A stretch of 8,281 bases of DNA, from positions 1-8,281 of the forward strand of contig JANQPW010000542.1 in assembly GCA_028285285.1 (NCBI GenBank), given 5' to 3'. Below the pieces are notes generated by a model. It saw only the letters and a program-made list of their open reading frames with translations. It searched no databases and was not told the DNA's origin. This DNA comes from Silvanigrellales bacterium (lineage in GTDB: Bacteria; Bdellovibrionota_B; Oligoflexia; Silvanigrellales; Silvanigrellaceae). Within the stretch, counting starts at the first letter, position 1. Each line of letters begins with the position of its first letter. The position numbers were made by a program, and so were the translations under genes. Of the stretch, positions 1-6,720 are shown one piece after another.

Positions 1-582
1 ATTCCTGAGCCTGGCCAACGTTTGGAGGAGTATCCCCACCAGCTTTCGGGAGGTATGCGCCAAAGGGTGATGATTGCCATTGCCTTGGCGTGTCGCCCCG
101 ATGTGCTCATTGCCGACGAACCGACGACCGCACTTGACGTGACCATTCAAGCGCAAATTTTGGACCTCATCCGCGACCTCCAAAAGGAAACGGGCATGGG
201 GGTGATCTTCATCACCCATGATTTGGGTGTGGTGGCCGAGCTGTGCGATGATGTGGTGGTGATGTATGCTGGGCGAGTGGCTGAGAAAGGCCCCATGGCT
301 CAGGTGTTTCGGTCTCCCCGTCACCCCTACACGCAGGGGTTGCTTGCGTCGATTCCCCGACTCAGCAGTGCACGGAAGGCCACGTTACCCATTATTCCGG
401 GACAGGTTCCTTCGCTGAAGAACTTGCCCAAGGGATGCCGTTTTCAGGGACGCTGTCGGTTTGTGCAGGAGCGCTGCCGGGCGGAGCAACCTCCCCTTTT
501 CGAGACAGAACCGGAAAGGCAGGTGGCTTGCCACGAGTGGAAAGAGGTGATGGCAACAGGCAAAGGGAGCTCGCATGATTGA
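1..582 (+). CDS. oppD: OppD/DppD-type peptide ABC transporter ATPase, 5' end cut by window
   Basis: This is one of the two cytoplasmic ATPases that power uptake of oligo- or dipeptides through an inner-membrane permease pair. The reading frame is open from base 1, so only the C-terminal 193 residues are visible. The Walker A part, probably some 130 residues, lies outside. Visible residues include the ABC signature LSGGM (about 15-19), Walker B ending in ADE (about 35-40), the D-loop, and the H-loop histidine (about 73). The C-terminal oligopeptide-transporter extension has four cysteines spaced C-x5-C-x6-C-x17-C (about 146-177); in characterised relatives such cysteines hold an iron-sulfur cluster. 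The stop overlaps the next ATPase gene by 8 bases, the usual OppD-OppF arrangement. The family is certain. The substrate (oligopeptide, dipeptide, nickel or other) cannot be read from the ATPase alone. Confidence 0.93.
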   Translation: MPEPGQRLEEYPHQLSGGMRQRVMIAIALACRPDVLIADEPTTALDVTIQAQILDLIRDLQKETGMGVIFITHDLGVVAELCDDVVVMYAGRVAEKGPMAQVFRSPRHPYTQGLLASIPRLSSARKATLPIIPGQVPSLKNLPKGCRFQGRCRFVQERCRAEQPPLFETEPERQVACHEWKEVMATGKGSSHD

Positions 583-1618
583 GCCTCGTTCATCCGCATC
601 AGCTTCCGAGCTCGGTGGCCAGGCCCCTCTCCTCCAGGTCAAAGACTTGAAGATGCACTTTGCTGTTCGGGGGGGCGTTTTTAGGCGCAGGGTTGGCACG
701 GTGCATGCGGTGGATGGGGTCACTTTTTCTCTTAACCACGGCGAAACTCTTGGGCTTGTTGGTGAGTCTGGGTGTGGGAAATCAACCCTCGGAAGAACCG
801 TGATTCGCCTGAACGAACCAACAGCTGGGTCTATTGTGTTTGGGGGAACCGAGCTGGCACATCTCAGCGGCCGTCAGCTCCGCCCTCTTCGCACTCAGAT
901 CCAGATGATCTTTCAAGATCCGTTTTCCTCGCTGAACCCCCGAAACACGGTCGGTGCCATTTTGGAGGGGCCGCTCGCTCTTCATGGCTTGGCCGAGAGT
1001 GTTGCTCAGAGGAAAAAAAAGGTGCTGGAGCTGCTTGATAAAGTCGGGCTTCCCGAAGATGCTTACAATAAGTTCCCGCACGAGTTTTCAGGAGGGCAGA
1101 GGCAGCGCATTGGTGTGGCACGAGCCATTTCTCTGTCACCTTCTCTTGTGATTTGTGATGAGGCGGTTTCTGCTCTCGATGTTTCCGTGCAGAGCCAGGT
1201 GCTTAACCTTCTGCTTGAGCTGCAGCGGGATATGAACCTCTCTTATTTGTTTATTTCGCATGACCTCGCGGTTGTGCGGCACATGTCCGACCGTGTGGCG
1301 GTGATGTATTTGGGTCGAATTGTGGAGCTGACTGATGCCGACAGCATTTATGAGCGAGCGGCTCATCCATACACACAAGCTCTTTTGTCGGCCATTCCGG
1401 AGCCAACGCCTGAAACCCGTGAGAAGGTGCGGCAGACGCTCCATGGAGATGTGCCATCTCCTATTTCTCCTCCTTCGGGTTGTCACTTTCACACGCGGTG
1501 CCCTTGGGCCACAGACCGTTGTCGGAAGGAAAGTCCGGTTTTGCGGCAATATGACCAAAATGAACGAGAGCATCAGGTGGCCTGTCATTTTCCAAATGCA
1601 TCAGCGAAAGGAGGCTGA
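575..1618 (+). CDS. oppF: OppF/DppF-type peptide ABC transporter ATPase
   Basis: This is the second ATPase of the peptide importer, expected to form a heterodimer with the upstream OppD-type subunit on the cytoplasmic face of the permease. The 347-residue length is normal to slightly long for the family. All nucleotide-binding elements are intact: Walker A GESGCGKST (63-71), Q-loop Q114, signature FSGGQ (171-175, with F in place of L as is usual in OppF), Walker B ending in CDE (194-196), and H-loop H229. The C-terminal oligopeptide extension carries C303, C309, C316 and C337 (C-x5-C-x6-C-x20-C), a probable iron-sulfur site. The ATG overlaps the upstream gene by 8 bases and follows GGGAG with a 5-base gap, so the two are probably translationally coupled. 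The solute-binding protein and permeases must lie to the left of the window. The exact substrate is unknown. Confidence 0.95.
   Translation: MIEPRSSASASELGGQAPLLQVKDLKMHFAVRGGVFRRRVGTVHAVDGVTFSLNHGETLGLVGESGCGKSTLGRTVIRLNEPTAGSIVFGGTELAHLSGRQLRPLRTQIQMIFQDPFSSLNPRNTVGAILEGPLALHGLAESVAQRKKKVLELLDKVGLPEDAYNKFPHEFSGGQRQRIGVARAISLSPSLVICDEAVSALDVSVQSQVLNLLLELQRDMNLSYLFISHDLAVVRHMSDRVAVMYLGRIVELTDADSIYERAAHPYTQALLSAIPEPTPETREKVRQTLHGDVPSPISPPSGCHFHTRCPWATDRCRKESPVLRQYDQNEREHQVACHFPNASAKGG
1607..1614 (+). promoter_or_regulatory. Strong ribosome binding site for the receiver-domain gene
   Basis: AAAGGAGG lies 6 bases before the GTG at 1621 and inside the last codons of the OppF-type gene. It is close to a full anti-Shine-Dalgarno match and supports the non-ATG start. 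It suggests that the receiver gene is translated efficiently from the same transcript. Confidence 0.85.
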
Positions 1619-1620
1619 GT

Positions 1621-2361
1621 GTGGTTCGGAAGCAGCCGACAGTGGTCGTGCTTGACGACGATGACTTTATTCGGGAGTCCATTCGCAAAACTCTGCACAA
1701 AATGGAGCTCAACACGAAGTGTTTCACATCTGCGGAGGAAGCGCTGGAATGGCTGAAAGGGAATGAAAGTTCGCCAGCGCTTGTGATTTTCGATTTTCTT
1801 TTGCCGGGCAAAAGTGGTCCGGAATTTCTGATGGACATGCGGAGGATGCCTGTCCACTCAGATGTTCCGGCTGTCGCACTTTCGGGGAAGAGAGACAGAG
1901 ATCTTGTGTTGAAGGCTCTTGAGCTGCGAACACGAGATATTCTTTCCAAGCCTCTCCAGCCCGCCATTTTGCGCAAACGGTTGCGCTGCCTAAAGTGCCC
2001 AATTGATGTGGACACGGCACGCGAGGTGATCGCAGCATGCCCGCGGAATCCACAGCAGGAGATTTTTGGCGATGGCGGCTTTCGGCGCTTCAAAAACAAG
2101 GGCTACAAAGTTTACCCTGTGACCTTGGGGAAGGAGAGTTACGTCGTGATCACCGATGGTCAGTTTTCTCCCAGTCTTCTCAAAAAGATGGATGTGGCCA
2201 CGCTTCGTCTTGTGGCCTCTGTGTATTTGCGCGATTCGTCGTGGATTCCCGTTTGGCCGGAAGCAAGCCTTTCAAAGGTGAACATTGCAAAAACCGAGGA
2301 AGGGCAGTGGGAGCGAAATGACCCCGCCCTTTTGGAACTGCTCCGCTCGGTGGGAGCCTAG
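1621..2361 (+). CDS. Receiver-domain (response-regulator-like) protein with unrecognised C-terminal domain
   Basis: Residues 5-120 form a two-component receiver domain. The acidic pair is D12/D13, the phospho-acceptor is D58 in an FDFLLPGKSG context, the switch Ser is S88, and the conserved lysine is K110 in KP. All phosphorylation residues are present, so it should accept phosphate from a histidine kinase; none is visible nearby. Residues 121-246 match no output domain I recognise. There is no clear helix-turn-helix, GGDEF, EAL, HD-GYP or AAA signature, so it is probably not a classic DNA-binding regulator. This half contains a CxxC (C123, C126) and a further C140. The GTG start is supported by AAAGGAGG. 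It begins 2 bases after the ATPase gene and ends 36 bases before the next coding start, so it sits between the transporter and the envelope genes and could belong to either. It may regulate the envelope system by protein contact; that is inference. Confidence 0.85.
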   Translation: MVRKQPTVVVLDDDDFIRESIRKTLHKMELNTKCFTSAEEALEWLKGNESSPALVIFDFLLPGKSGPEFLMDMRRMPVHSDVPAVALSGKRDRDLVLKALELRTRDILSKPLQPAILRKRLRCLKCPIDVDTAREVIAACPRNPQQEIFGDGGFRRFKNKGYKVYPVTLGKESYVVITDGQFSPSLLKKMDVATLRLVASVYLRDSSWIPVWPEASLSKVNIAKTEEGQWERNDPALLELLRSVGA

Positions 2362-2397
2362 GTCTCTTCGGCTCTTATTGTGGAAAAGGAGTGCGAT
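2362..2397 (+). other. Longest non-coding gap, no promoter or terminator recognised
   Basis: These 36 bases separate the receiver gene from the first envelope gene if translation starts at 2398. I see no hairpin with a T-tract and no convincing -35/-10 pair. The only clear signal is the ribosome binding site at its right end. Read-through from the upstream genes is the simplest view. Confidence 0.5.
2384..2391 (+). promoter_or_regulatory. Ribosome binding site that favours the TTG start at 2398
   Basis: AAAAGGAG is placed 6 bases before TTG at 2398. The longer reading from GTG at 2380 would put this motif inside the coding region and has no comparable site in front of it. The site therefore decides the start of the lipoprotein gene. 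Confidence 0.65.
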
Positions 2398-3144
2398 TTG
2401 TTGCAGCGAAGAGTTCGGGCACACCAGCGACTGCTCCCTTTGCTGGTTCTTGGGTGCGGATTTGGAATAGGGTTTGGATCGGCATGTGTGCATGTCTACC
2501 AGCCTCTGAGCCGTTTGTCTGAACCTGCGATTCTGCCTTTTGCTGAAGACAACTTCAAAAACCTCATGGTCGAAACTTCCTGCTCGACGCAAACCTCTGA
2601 TTGGGAAGACGAGGCCATTGAGGCTTGCTACTTTATTGAGGGAGTCCTTGAAGAACAGGGTGCTTCTTTTCCCACAACCGAAAGCCGGGAGGTGGCCGAT
2701 CTTGTCGTGCAGCTGCGTTCGGTGCGGCTCTCGGAGGAAAACAACAACTGGATGTGGTTTCCATTCTTCTTTTCCTTTTCCCTTTACCCACTGCGCACTT
2801 CATTCACTTTTGCGCTGGAGGTCACCATCTACGACCGAGACCAAACGACCTTAGCTCGAGAGATGATGCAAGGACGCTTCACAGAAATCACTGGGCTGGG
2901 TTACTGGGGGCTCAACCTTTTGGCCAATTTGCTCCTCAGAGATGGGCAAGAGGAGATTTCTGAAGATCGTTCGAGTTTGCAGTTCTCAGCCGACCTTGGT
3001 AACCGCATTTCGCAGCTCGTTTACCAAGCCAATGTCAACCAAAAGTTGCGGCAGCGTGCTTCGCAAGGCCGCCGCCCTTCCAACACCGAAAATCCACAAC
3101 CCTTGGAAAATGATCGCAACCCCTCGAATAGGGAGGGCAACTGA
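2398..3144 (+). CDS. Probable lipoprotein of unknown function, first gene of the envelope cluster
   Basis: The protein is 248 residues long from the TTG at 2398 (254 if GTG 2380 is used). A basic start (RRVRAHQR) and a hydrophobic stretch (about 12-29) end at C30 in a GSAC context, followed by a V-Y-Q-P-L segment. This looks like a lipoprotein signal with a loose lipobox; C20 in an LGC context is a weaker alternative. The mature part has a probable Cys pair (C62 and the ACYF cysteine near 77). A central segment alternates beta-rich and aromatic-rich stretches (FPFFFSFSLYPL, then a TFALEVTIYDRD strand and a GLGYWGLN turn), and the C-terminal tail is polar and Asn/Arg/Pro-rich. I cannot name the family. 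By neighbourhood it is probably a periplasm-facing lipoprotein of the same machine as the MotA/MotB-like pair. Coding is well supported by tight spacing (3 bases) to the next gene. Confidence 0.72.
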   Translation: MLQRRVRAHQRLLPLLVLGCGFGIGFGSACVHVYQPLSRLSEPAILPFAEDNFKNLMVETSCSTQTSDWEDEAIEACYFIEGVLEEQGASFPTTESREVADLVVQLRSVRLSEENNNWMWFPFFFSFSLYPLRTSFTFALEVTIYDRDQTTLAREMMQGRFTEITGLGYWGLNLLANLLLRDGQEEISEDRSSLQFSADLGNRISQLVYQANVNQKLRQRASQGRRPSNTENPQPLENDRNPSNREGN

Positions 3145-3147
3145 CAC

Positions 3148-3789
3148 ATGGAACCTTTCACCATCATGGTGGTGCTCACACTCCTTTTTGGAGTGCCTGT
3201 TCTTGATGAATGGATTTCTGAGCCGGCGCCAGGGTTTACTCAATCGGTTTCGGAGGCTCGCCGTTACCGGTGTCAGCTTCCACCCCAAACAGAGGCTCAA
3301 GAAGGAGAGCGCTTTGAGGAGCGGGTTCGGTACTTTGATGTGCTGGAGGTTCGCTGTCAAAAAGATCTGTTGCGAGAGGGTTTGCGGCTGCCGAGGGATC
3401 ACCAGCTGCTTCGGCAGTTGAGTCGTTCCTCGACAGATCTCGTGGCCCGCTTGGTTGCGCTTCATGGCACAGGGGGAACTTGGGTGACGGAAGTGGCTGG
3501 ATTCAACACAGCATTGGCAGGAAAGATTCAAGTTGCTGTAGAAAATGCCTTGAACAAACGCGTGTTGGTGAACCTCGCCACAGATTCGGGTATTGTTTCC
3601 CTTGGAGAGGGCTTCCTCAGAACCCAAGAGTTTGAAGAAAGACTGCGTCAGGCAGAGGCTTTTGGGAGGACAGCCTGCGCGGCTGCAGACCCCAGTCAGT
3701 CTAGATTGATGGTGATTGACGTGGCTCCCTATGGATTGGAGTTGCAGGCTGCGACTTGTGTCTCCGGGCGGTTCCAATGGGTTATTTAA
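3148..3789 (+). CDS. Membrane-anchored protein of unknown function
   Basis: The protein has 213 residues and starts at an ATG with GGGAGGG 10 bases upstream. Residues 4-19 are hydrophobic (TIMVVLTLLFGVPV) with no basic residues before them and no clear cleavage site. This suggests an N-terminal membrane anchor rather than a cleaved signal. The next segment is rich in Glu and Arg, with a helical stretch at about 50-105, and the C-terminal half is mixed alpha/beta, ending in strand-like residues 186-213. Cysteines at 42, 70, 177 and 204 are an even number and could pair if the domain is periplasmic. No enzyme motif or known fold is recognised. The gene starts 3 bases after the lipoprotein stop, and its own stop lies 13 bases inside the next gene, so it is firmly part of the run. 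Its role is unknown; a periplasmic structural or adaptor subunit is a guess. Confidence 0.72.
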   Translation: MEPFTIMVVLTLLFGVPVLDEWISEPAPGFTQSVSEARRYRCQLPPQTEAQEGERFEERVRYFDVLEVRCQKDLLREGLRLPRDHQLLRQLSRSSTDLVARLVALHGTGGTWVTEVAGFNTALAGKIQVAVENALNKRVLVNLATDSGIVSLGEGFLRTQEFEERLRQAEAFGRTACAAADPSQSRLMVIDVAPYGLELQAATCVSGRFQWVI

Positions 3790-5021
3790 ATGCAATTTCA
3801 AGAGTCGTGTGTTTCTGTTTTTTGGCTTCGATCTTTCTGGGGCGCCAAGCTCTGGCTCAGCAAAGTGACGACGAAACAGCTCAGCGTGCTCGTGATCTTC
3901 GCGCCTTTGTGGCTTCTGAAATCCAGCTTCAAGCAATGGACCTGCTCGACGAGCTGGTTTTTTCTTGGAAGGAGAAACCTCCGTTGGGCCCCGATGCTCG
4001 TGTGCTTCTTGTGGGAGTGGGTGTTCCCCTTGGCTTGGGTTCGGGCTTGTCTGCCCTGCTTGAAAATCACATCACCACCCTCATGGTGTCGAACCCAGGA
4101 ACCCAGCTTGTTCCGGTTCATTGCTCGGAGTGTGTGGCTTTCACCACCGTGTCACTTCCCGACCGAACAGTGCTTGGGCGCGGTTATCATTTTGAAGAGG
4201 TCATTCAAAAAAAATCTGAGTCTGGCGCCGTTGACGCCCTTCTTTTTCTTGACTTTGAAGCCGAGGGCCCTCACCTGGTGTTGCGCAGCCGCCTGGTGCA
4301 GCCCGTAGCCCCACACGCGATCTTGACTTCGCACACACTGTCTTCGCAGACTACGGGGCCTGCCATGCTTCGTCACCCCCAAAGACTGAAATCTCGCGAG
4401 GAGGCCCGTGAGGAATATCTGAGTATTCTGAAAGACAAAGCGACTTTTTTTGTGCCGCTGCGGATCATCTACCGTCAGTATGAAACCAACCTTGGAGCAA
4501 GCCTTGGCCAAACAGATGCCACGGCCGTGCTGGGTGCCGCGGTGTCTCCTTTTGTGTGGTTCGAGCTGGGTTTTGAGAGCTTCTTCACTCAGTCTCGCCG
4601 CTGGTTTGCCGGAGTGGCAGTGGGTTACACAACTTTGGATCAGGTGCACGATGGTTGGAGCTTTGGCGGCCGCTTCGGGCGGCTGCTCTTTGCCGAGAGA
4701 CGCAGCCTGTTGAGCCCAGACTTTTATGCCTATGTCGGCGGCACAGTTGTGAGCATTGAGGGGAACAATGCTCTGGCCTTTCGTCGTGATCCGCTTGCGG
4801 CAAGCGATATTGTCAACGACCTTTTGCAGAACAAACCCAAGGCGAGTTGGGGCATGTGGCGCCTCGGTGTCGAAGCTCGCATGAAAGATCGCTTCAGTTT
4901 GGGCTTTGCGTTGGAAGCGAGCCCGACCTACTCAGACGATCACCCGAGCATTGGAACCTATCTTGAAACCCCGTTGCTCGATTTTCAGTCTTTCGGAGTG
5001 GAGGTTGGGTTTTGGTTTTGA
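3777..5021 (+). CDS. Secreted two-domain protein: CxxC N-terminal domain plus predicted outer-membrane barrel
   Basis: From the ATG at 3777 the protein has 414 residues. The in-frame TTG at 3756 would add seven residues in front of a good signal peptide and has no better ribosome binding site, so ATG is preferred. A signal peptide spans about 1-27 and ends A-L-A before QQ. Residues 30-200 form a mixed alpha/beta domain with an exposed CxxC (C116, C119) followed by strand pairs (DALLFLDF, LVLRSRLV). This layout loosely recalls CsgG/FlgO-type periplasmic domains, but I cannot assign it. From about 228 the sequence alternates hydrophobic and polar residues with many Gly and aromatics (RIIYRQYE, AAVSPFVWFELGFE, FAGVAVGYTT, SFGVEVGFWF) and ends in Phe. 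This is typical of a beta-barrel inserted by the BAM machinery. It overlaps the previous gene by 13 bases and ends 2 bases before the next, which has a similar front half. Confidence 0.78.
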   Translation: MGYLNAISRVVCFCFLASIFLGRQALAQQSDDETAQRARDLRAFVASEIQLQAMDLLDELVFSWKEKPPLGPDARVLLVGVGVPLGLGSGLSALLENHITTLMVSNPGTQLVPVHCSECVAFTTVSLPDRTVLGRGYHFEEVIQKKSESGAVDALLFLDFEAEGPHLVLRSRLVQPVAPHAILTSHTLSSQTTGPAMLRHPQRLKSREEAREEYLSILKDKATFFVPLRIIYRQYETNLGASLGQTDATAVLGAAVSPFVWFELGFESFFTQSRRWFAGVAVGYTTLDQVHDGWSFGGRFGRLLFAERRSLLSPDFYAYVGGTVVSIEGNNALAFRRDPLAASDIVNDLLQNKPKASWGMWRLGVEARMKDRFSLGFALEASPTYSDDHPSIGTYLETPLLDFQSFGVEVGFWF

Positions 5022-5023
5022 GA

Positions 5024-6034
5024 ATGCTTCGTCGCACGACTTTCTTGATTTTGACGCCACTTCTGCTTCTGTGTTCGCTGGCAGAAGTGGCTTTGAGCCA
5101 GAGCTTGCTCGTTCAAACCCGTGACTCACTTTTTCGAGCTGAAGAGGTGCTTTCTGCGCTGTGGGATGATGGAGTCTTCGATGAAAACAACCTTTCCCCT
5201 ATGATTGTTGTGGGTGTGTTTCCCTATTCGGAAGACACACGCCGCGAGCTGTCTGCAAGGGGCTATTCTGTTCTGCGCCGTTCTTTTCGAGACGTCACTC
5301 TGCGAATTTGTCAAGCGTGTATGAGTGCGCGGGTGTTTCAAAAACAGGGGAGACTCGACTATTCGATCGGCCTGCCTCCCCCAGAAGATGTGAAACGTCT
5401 TGATGAGCAAATGAGGGGAGTCTCTCCTCCAGCCCGGAGCATGGTCACTCTCACCGAGAGTGCGCGGGGGGTGGCTCTGGAAATCGTGAGCTTAGTCAAT
5501 GGCCGTGTGCTCTATGCAGAGCACTTCACACCCGAACTCGAGCGCGAACGACGGAGTCGGCAGAGCTTTTCTCGAGCTGCGGAGTTGCAGCGTCGATCCC
5601 GTGGAGAGAGTCTCACTCATTCTTTTGTGGACTATGGCTTGTTGGGGTACAACGTGGCTGGAGGGCTCGTGGGAGTGCATCTGGCTTTGGATTGGATGGA
5701 ACAGTGGGGCCCGAACAACGAGTTTCTCACGGGGCTTTCCATTAGCGTGGTGGGGCCTGTTTTGGGTGTGGGAGCGAGTGCGGGCATGGCCTTTCCACAG
5801 CTTTTTGACGCTCTCATGGGTGCGAAGGTTCACCTCTCCGTTCCCAACCTCCTCGTGTCAACCATTGCGCAAAGCGATCAGGAGATCATTGATCCCACGG
5901 TGACCGTCACGGGGTATTTGCGTGTGCCCTATGGGCTCGACAACTACGGCGCCTTTCTTTTTGGGTCGAGTTCGGGCAGTCTGGGTATTGGAATTTCCTC
6001 ACTCAACACTTCAATTCTTCCGGTTGTGCCATGA
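5024..6034 (+). CDS. Secreted CxxC protein, likely relative of the preceding gene product
   Basis: The protein has 336 residues from the ATG at 5024; an in-frame TTG at 5012 lies inside the previous gene and is less likely. A signal peptide is clear: RR at 3-4, a leucine-rich core (about 7-19), and a probable cut near A-L-S at 23-25. Residues 30-170 repeat the layout of the preceding protein: an alpha-rich start, an IVVGVF strand, a CxxC (C96, C99), and then a strand-turn-strand ending in a V-N-G-R-V-L-Y segment. Residues 172-195 are a highly charged Arg/Glu helix. The remaining part is glycine-rich and strand-forming (about 205-336). It has repeated small-residue segments that could be membrane-associated or barrel-like, although it does not end in an aromatic residue. 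No enzyme signature is seen. The stop overlaps the next start in ATGATG. It is probably a periplasmic or outer-membrane partner of the upstream protein. Confidence 0.78.
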   Translation: MLRRTTFLILTPLLLLCSLAEVALSQSLLVQTRDSLFRAEEVLSALWDDGVFDENNLSPMIVVGVFPYSEDTRRELSARGYSVLRRSFRDVTLRICQACMSARVFQKQGRLDYSIGLPPPEDVKRLDEQMRGVSPPARSMVTLTESARGVALEIVSLVNGRVLYAEHFTPELERERRSRQSFSRAAELQRRSRGESLTHSFVDYGLLGYNVAGGLVGVHLALDWMEQWGPNNEFLTGLSISVVGPVLGVGASAGMAFPQLFDALMGAKVHLSVPNLLVSTIAQSDQEIIDPTVTVTGYLRVPYGLDNYGAFLFGSSSGSLGIGISSLNTSILPVVP

Positions 6035-6711
6035 TGAAATTTGCCTTTCTGATTCCGAACCTGTTCCGGCAAAAGCCTTTTTTGGCCTGGCTGTTGCTGG
6101 CAATTTGGGCTGGTGTTTCTTCTTCGTGCACGTCTCGCAGCTACACTCATTACCTCATAGATGATCCCGTTTTTGTGAATGAATCTATTGAAATCAAGGA
6201 GCCTCCGTTAGCTCCCTACCGATACGAATCCAAAACTCCAATGATCGTGCGTTGGAATAACGGAACACTGCTCACAGAGGTTGAAGTGCCGCTTCTCACA
6301 TCGGCTCAACGTATCGTGGTTCAACACGATGGTGGGGCACAAGGGTCAAAGGTTTCTCCGGGTTCAGCTGTGTTGCCACCTCAGCCAACACTGGCCGATG
6401 AAACTTTGGCCGAGGCCTATCGTGAAAAAGGGCTAAAAGAGAACAAGGATGTTCCCGACGTGAGTCTGTCCAAGTCTCAGCAATTGGTTCAAGACGCCAT
6501 TGCCGGTGGCAACTATGCTTTGGCTCTGCAGTACATTCAAGCGGTTTTGGATCGCTATCCGTCTCACCCGATCTTTTTGCGGGCAAAAGGGTCGGTGTTG
6601 CTTCTCATGGGTGAGCGAGAAAAAGCCATTGAACTCTATGAGCAGGCTGAAGAGATTGAATCCGATCCCCTCGTGAGACAAAAACTCAAAGAACTTCAAG
6701 AAACCCCATAG
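6031..6711 (+). CDS. TPR-containing lipoprotein
   Basis: The protein has 226 residues from the first ATG of an ATGATG pair; the second ATG at 6034 is equally possible. The lipoprotein signal has basic residues at 13-15, a hydrophobic core (about 17-28), and a V-S-S-S-C lipobox at C33. Residues 34-145 are a proline- and charge-rich, low-structure linker. Residues 148-215 contain two tetratricopeptide-type helical pairs: a G-N-Y-A-L-A-L pattern near 160-166, Y-P near 176, and then M-G-E-R-E-K-A-I-E-L-Y near 193-203. TPRs bind partner proteins. A lipidated TPR protein with a long flexible linker directly in front of a MotA/MotB-like pair suggests an assembly or docking factor, comparable in idea to pilotins or to PG-associated TPR proteins. 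Membrane choice is unclear: the residue after the Cys is Thr, not Asp, so outer-membrane sorting would be expected under the enterobacterial rule. Confidence 0.85.
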   Translation: MMKFAFLIPNLFRQKPFLAWLLLAIWAGVSSSCTSRSYTHYLIDDPVFVNESIEIKEPPLAPYRYESKTPMIVRWNNGTLLTEVEVPLLTSAQRIVVQHDGGAQGSKVSPGSAVLPPQPTLADETLAEAYREKGLKENKDVPDVSLSKSQQLVQDAIAGGNYALALQYIQAVLDRYPSHPIFLRAKGSVLLLMGEREKAIELYEQAEEIESDPLVRQKLKELQETP

Positions 6712-6714
6712 GAG
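6710..6714 (+). promoter_or_regulatory. Ribosome binding site of the MotA-like gene
   Basis: AGGAG overlaps the stop codon of the TPR lipoprotein gene and lies 6 bases before the ATG at 6721. It fixes the start and points to re-initiation by ribosomes finishing the upstream gene. Confidence 0.8.
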
Positions 6715-6720
6715 CTGTCT

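Noticed and set aside
1461..2099. Minus-strand open frame of 212 codons across the receiver gene
   Set aside because: It lies opposite the OppF end and a receiver domain with all conserved residues. The translation is Ser/Arg-rich and lacks a recognisable motif.
2362..2397. Terminator or promoter between the receiver gene and the envelope genes
   Set aside because: No GC-rich hairpin followed by T residues and no well-spaced -35/-10 pair could be seen in this 36-base gap.
3756..3776. Upstream TTG start for the CxxC-barrel protein
   Set aside because: It would place seven extra residues before a complete signal peptide and has no better ribosome binding site than the ATG at 3777.
2986..3936. 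Long open frame on the minus strand (316 codons) across the anchored-protein gene
   Set aside because: It overlaps plus-strand genes that form a continuous coupled run with signal peptides and ribosome binding sites. Its own translation is Arg/His/Pro-rich with no domain, as expected of an antisense shadow.
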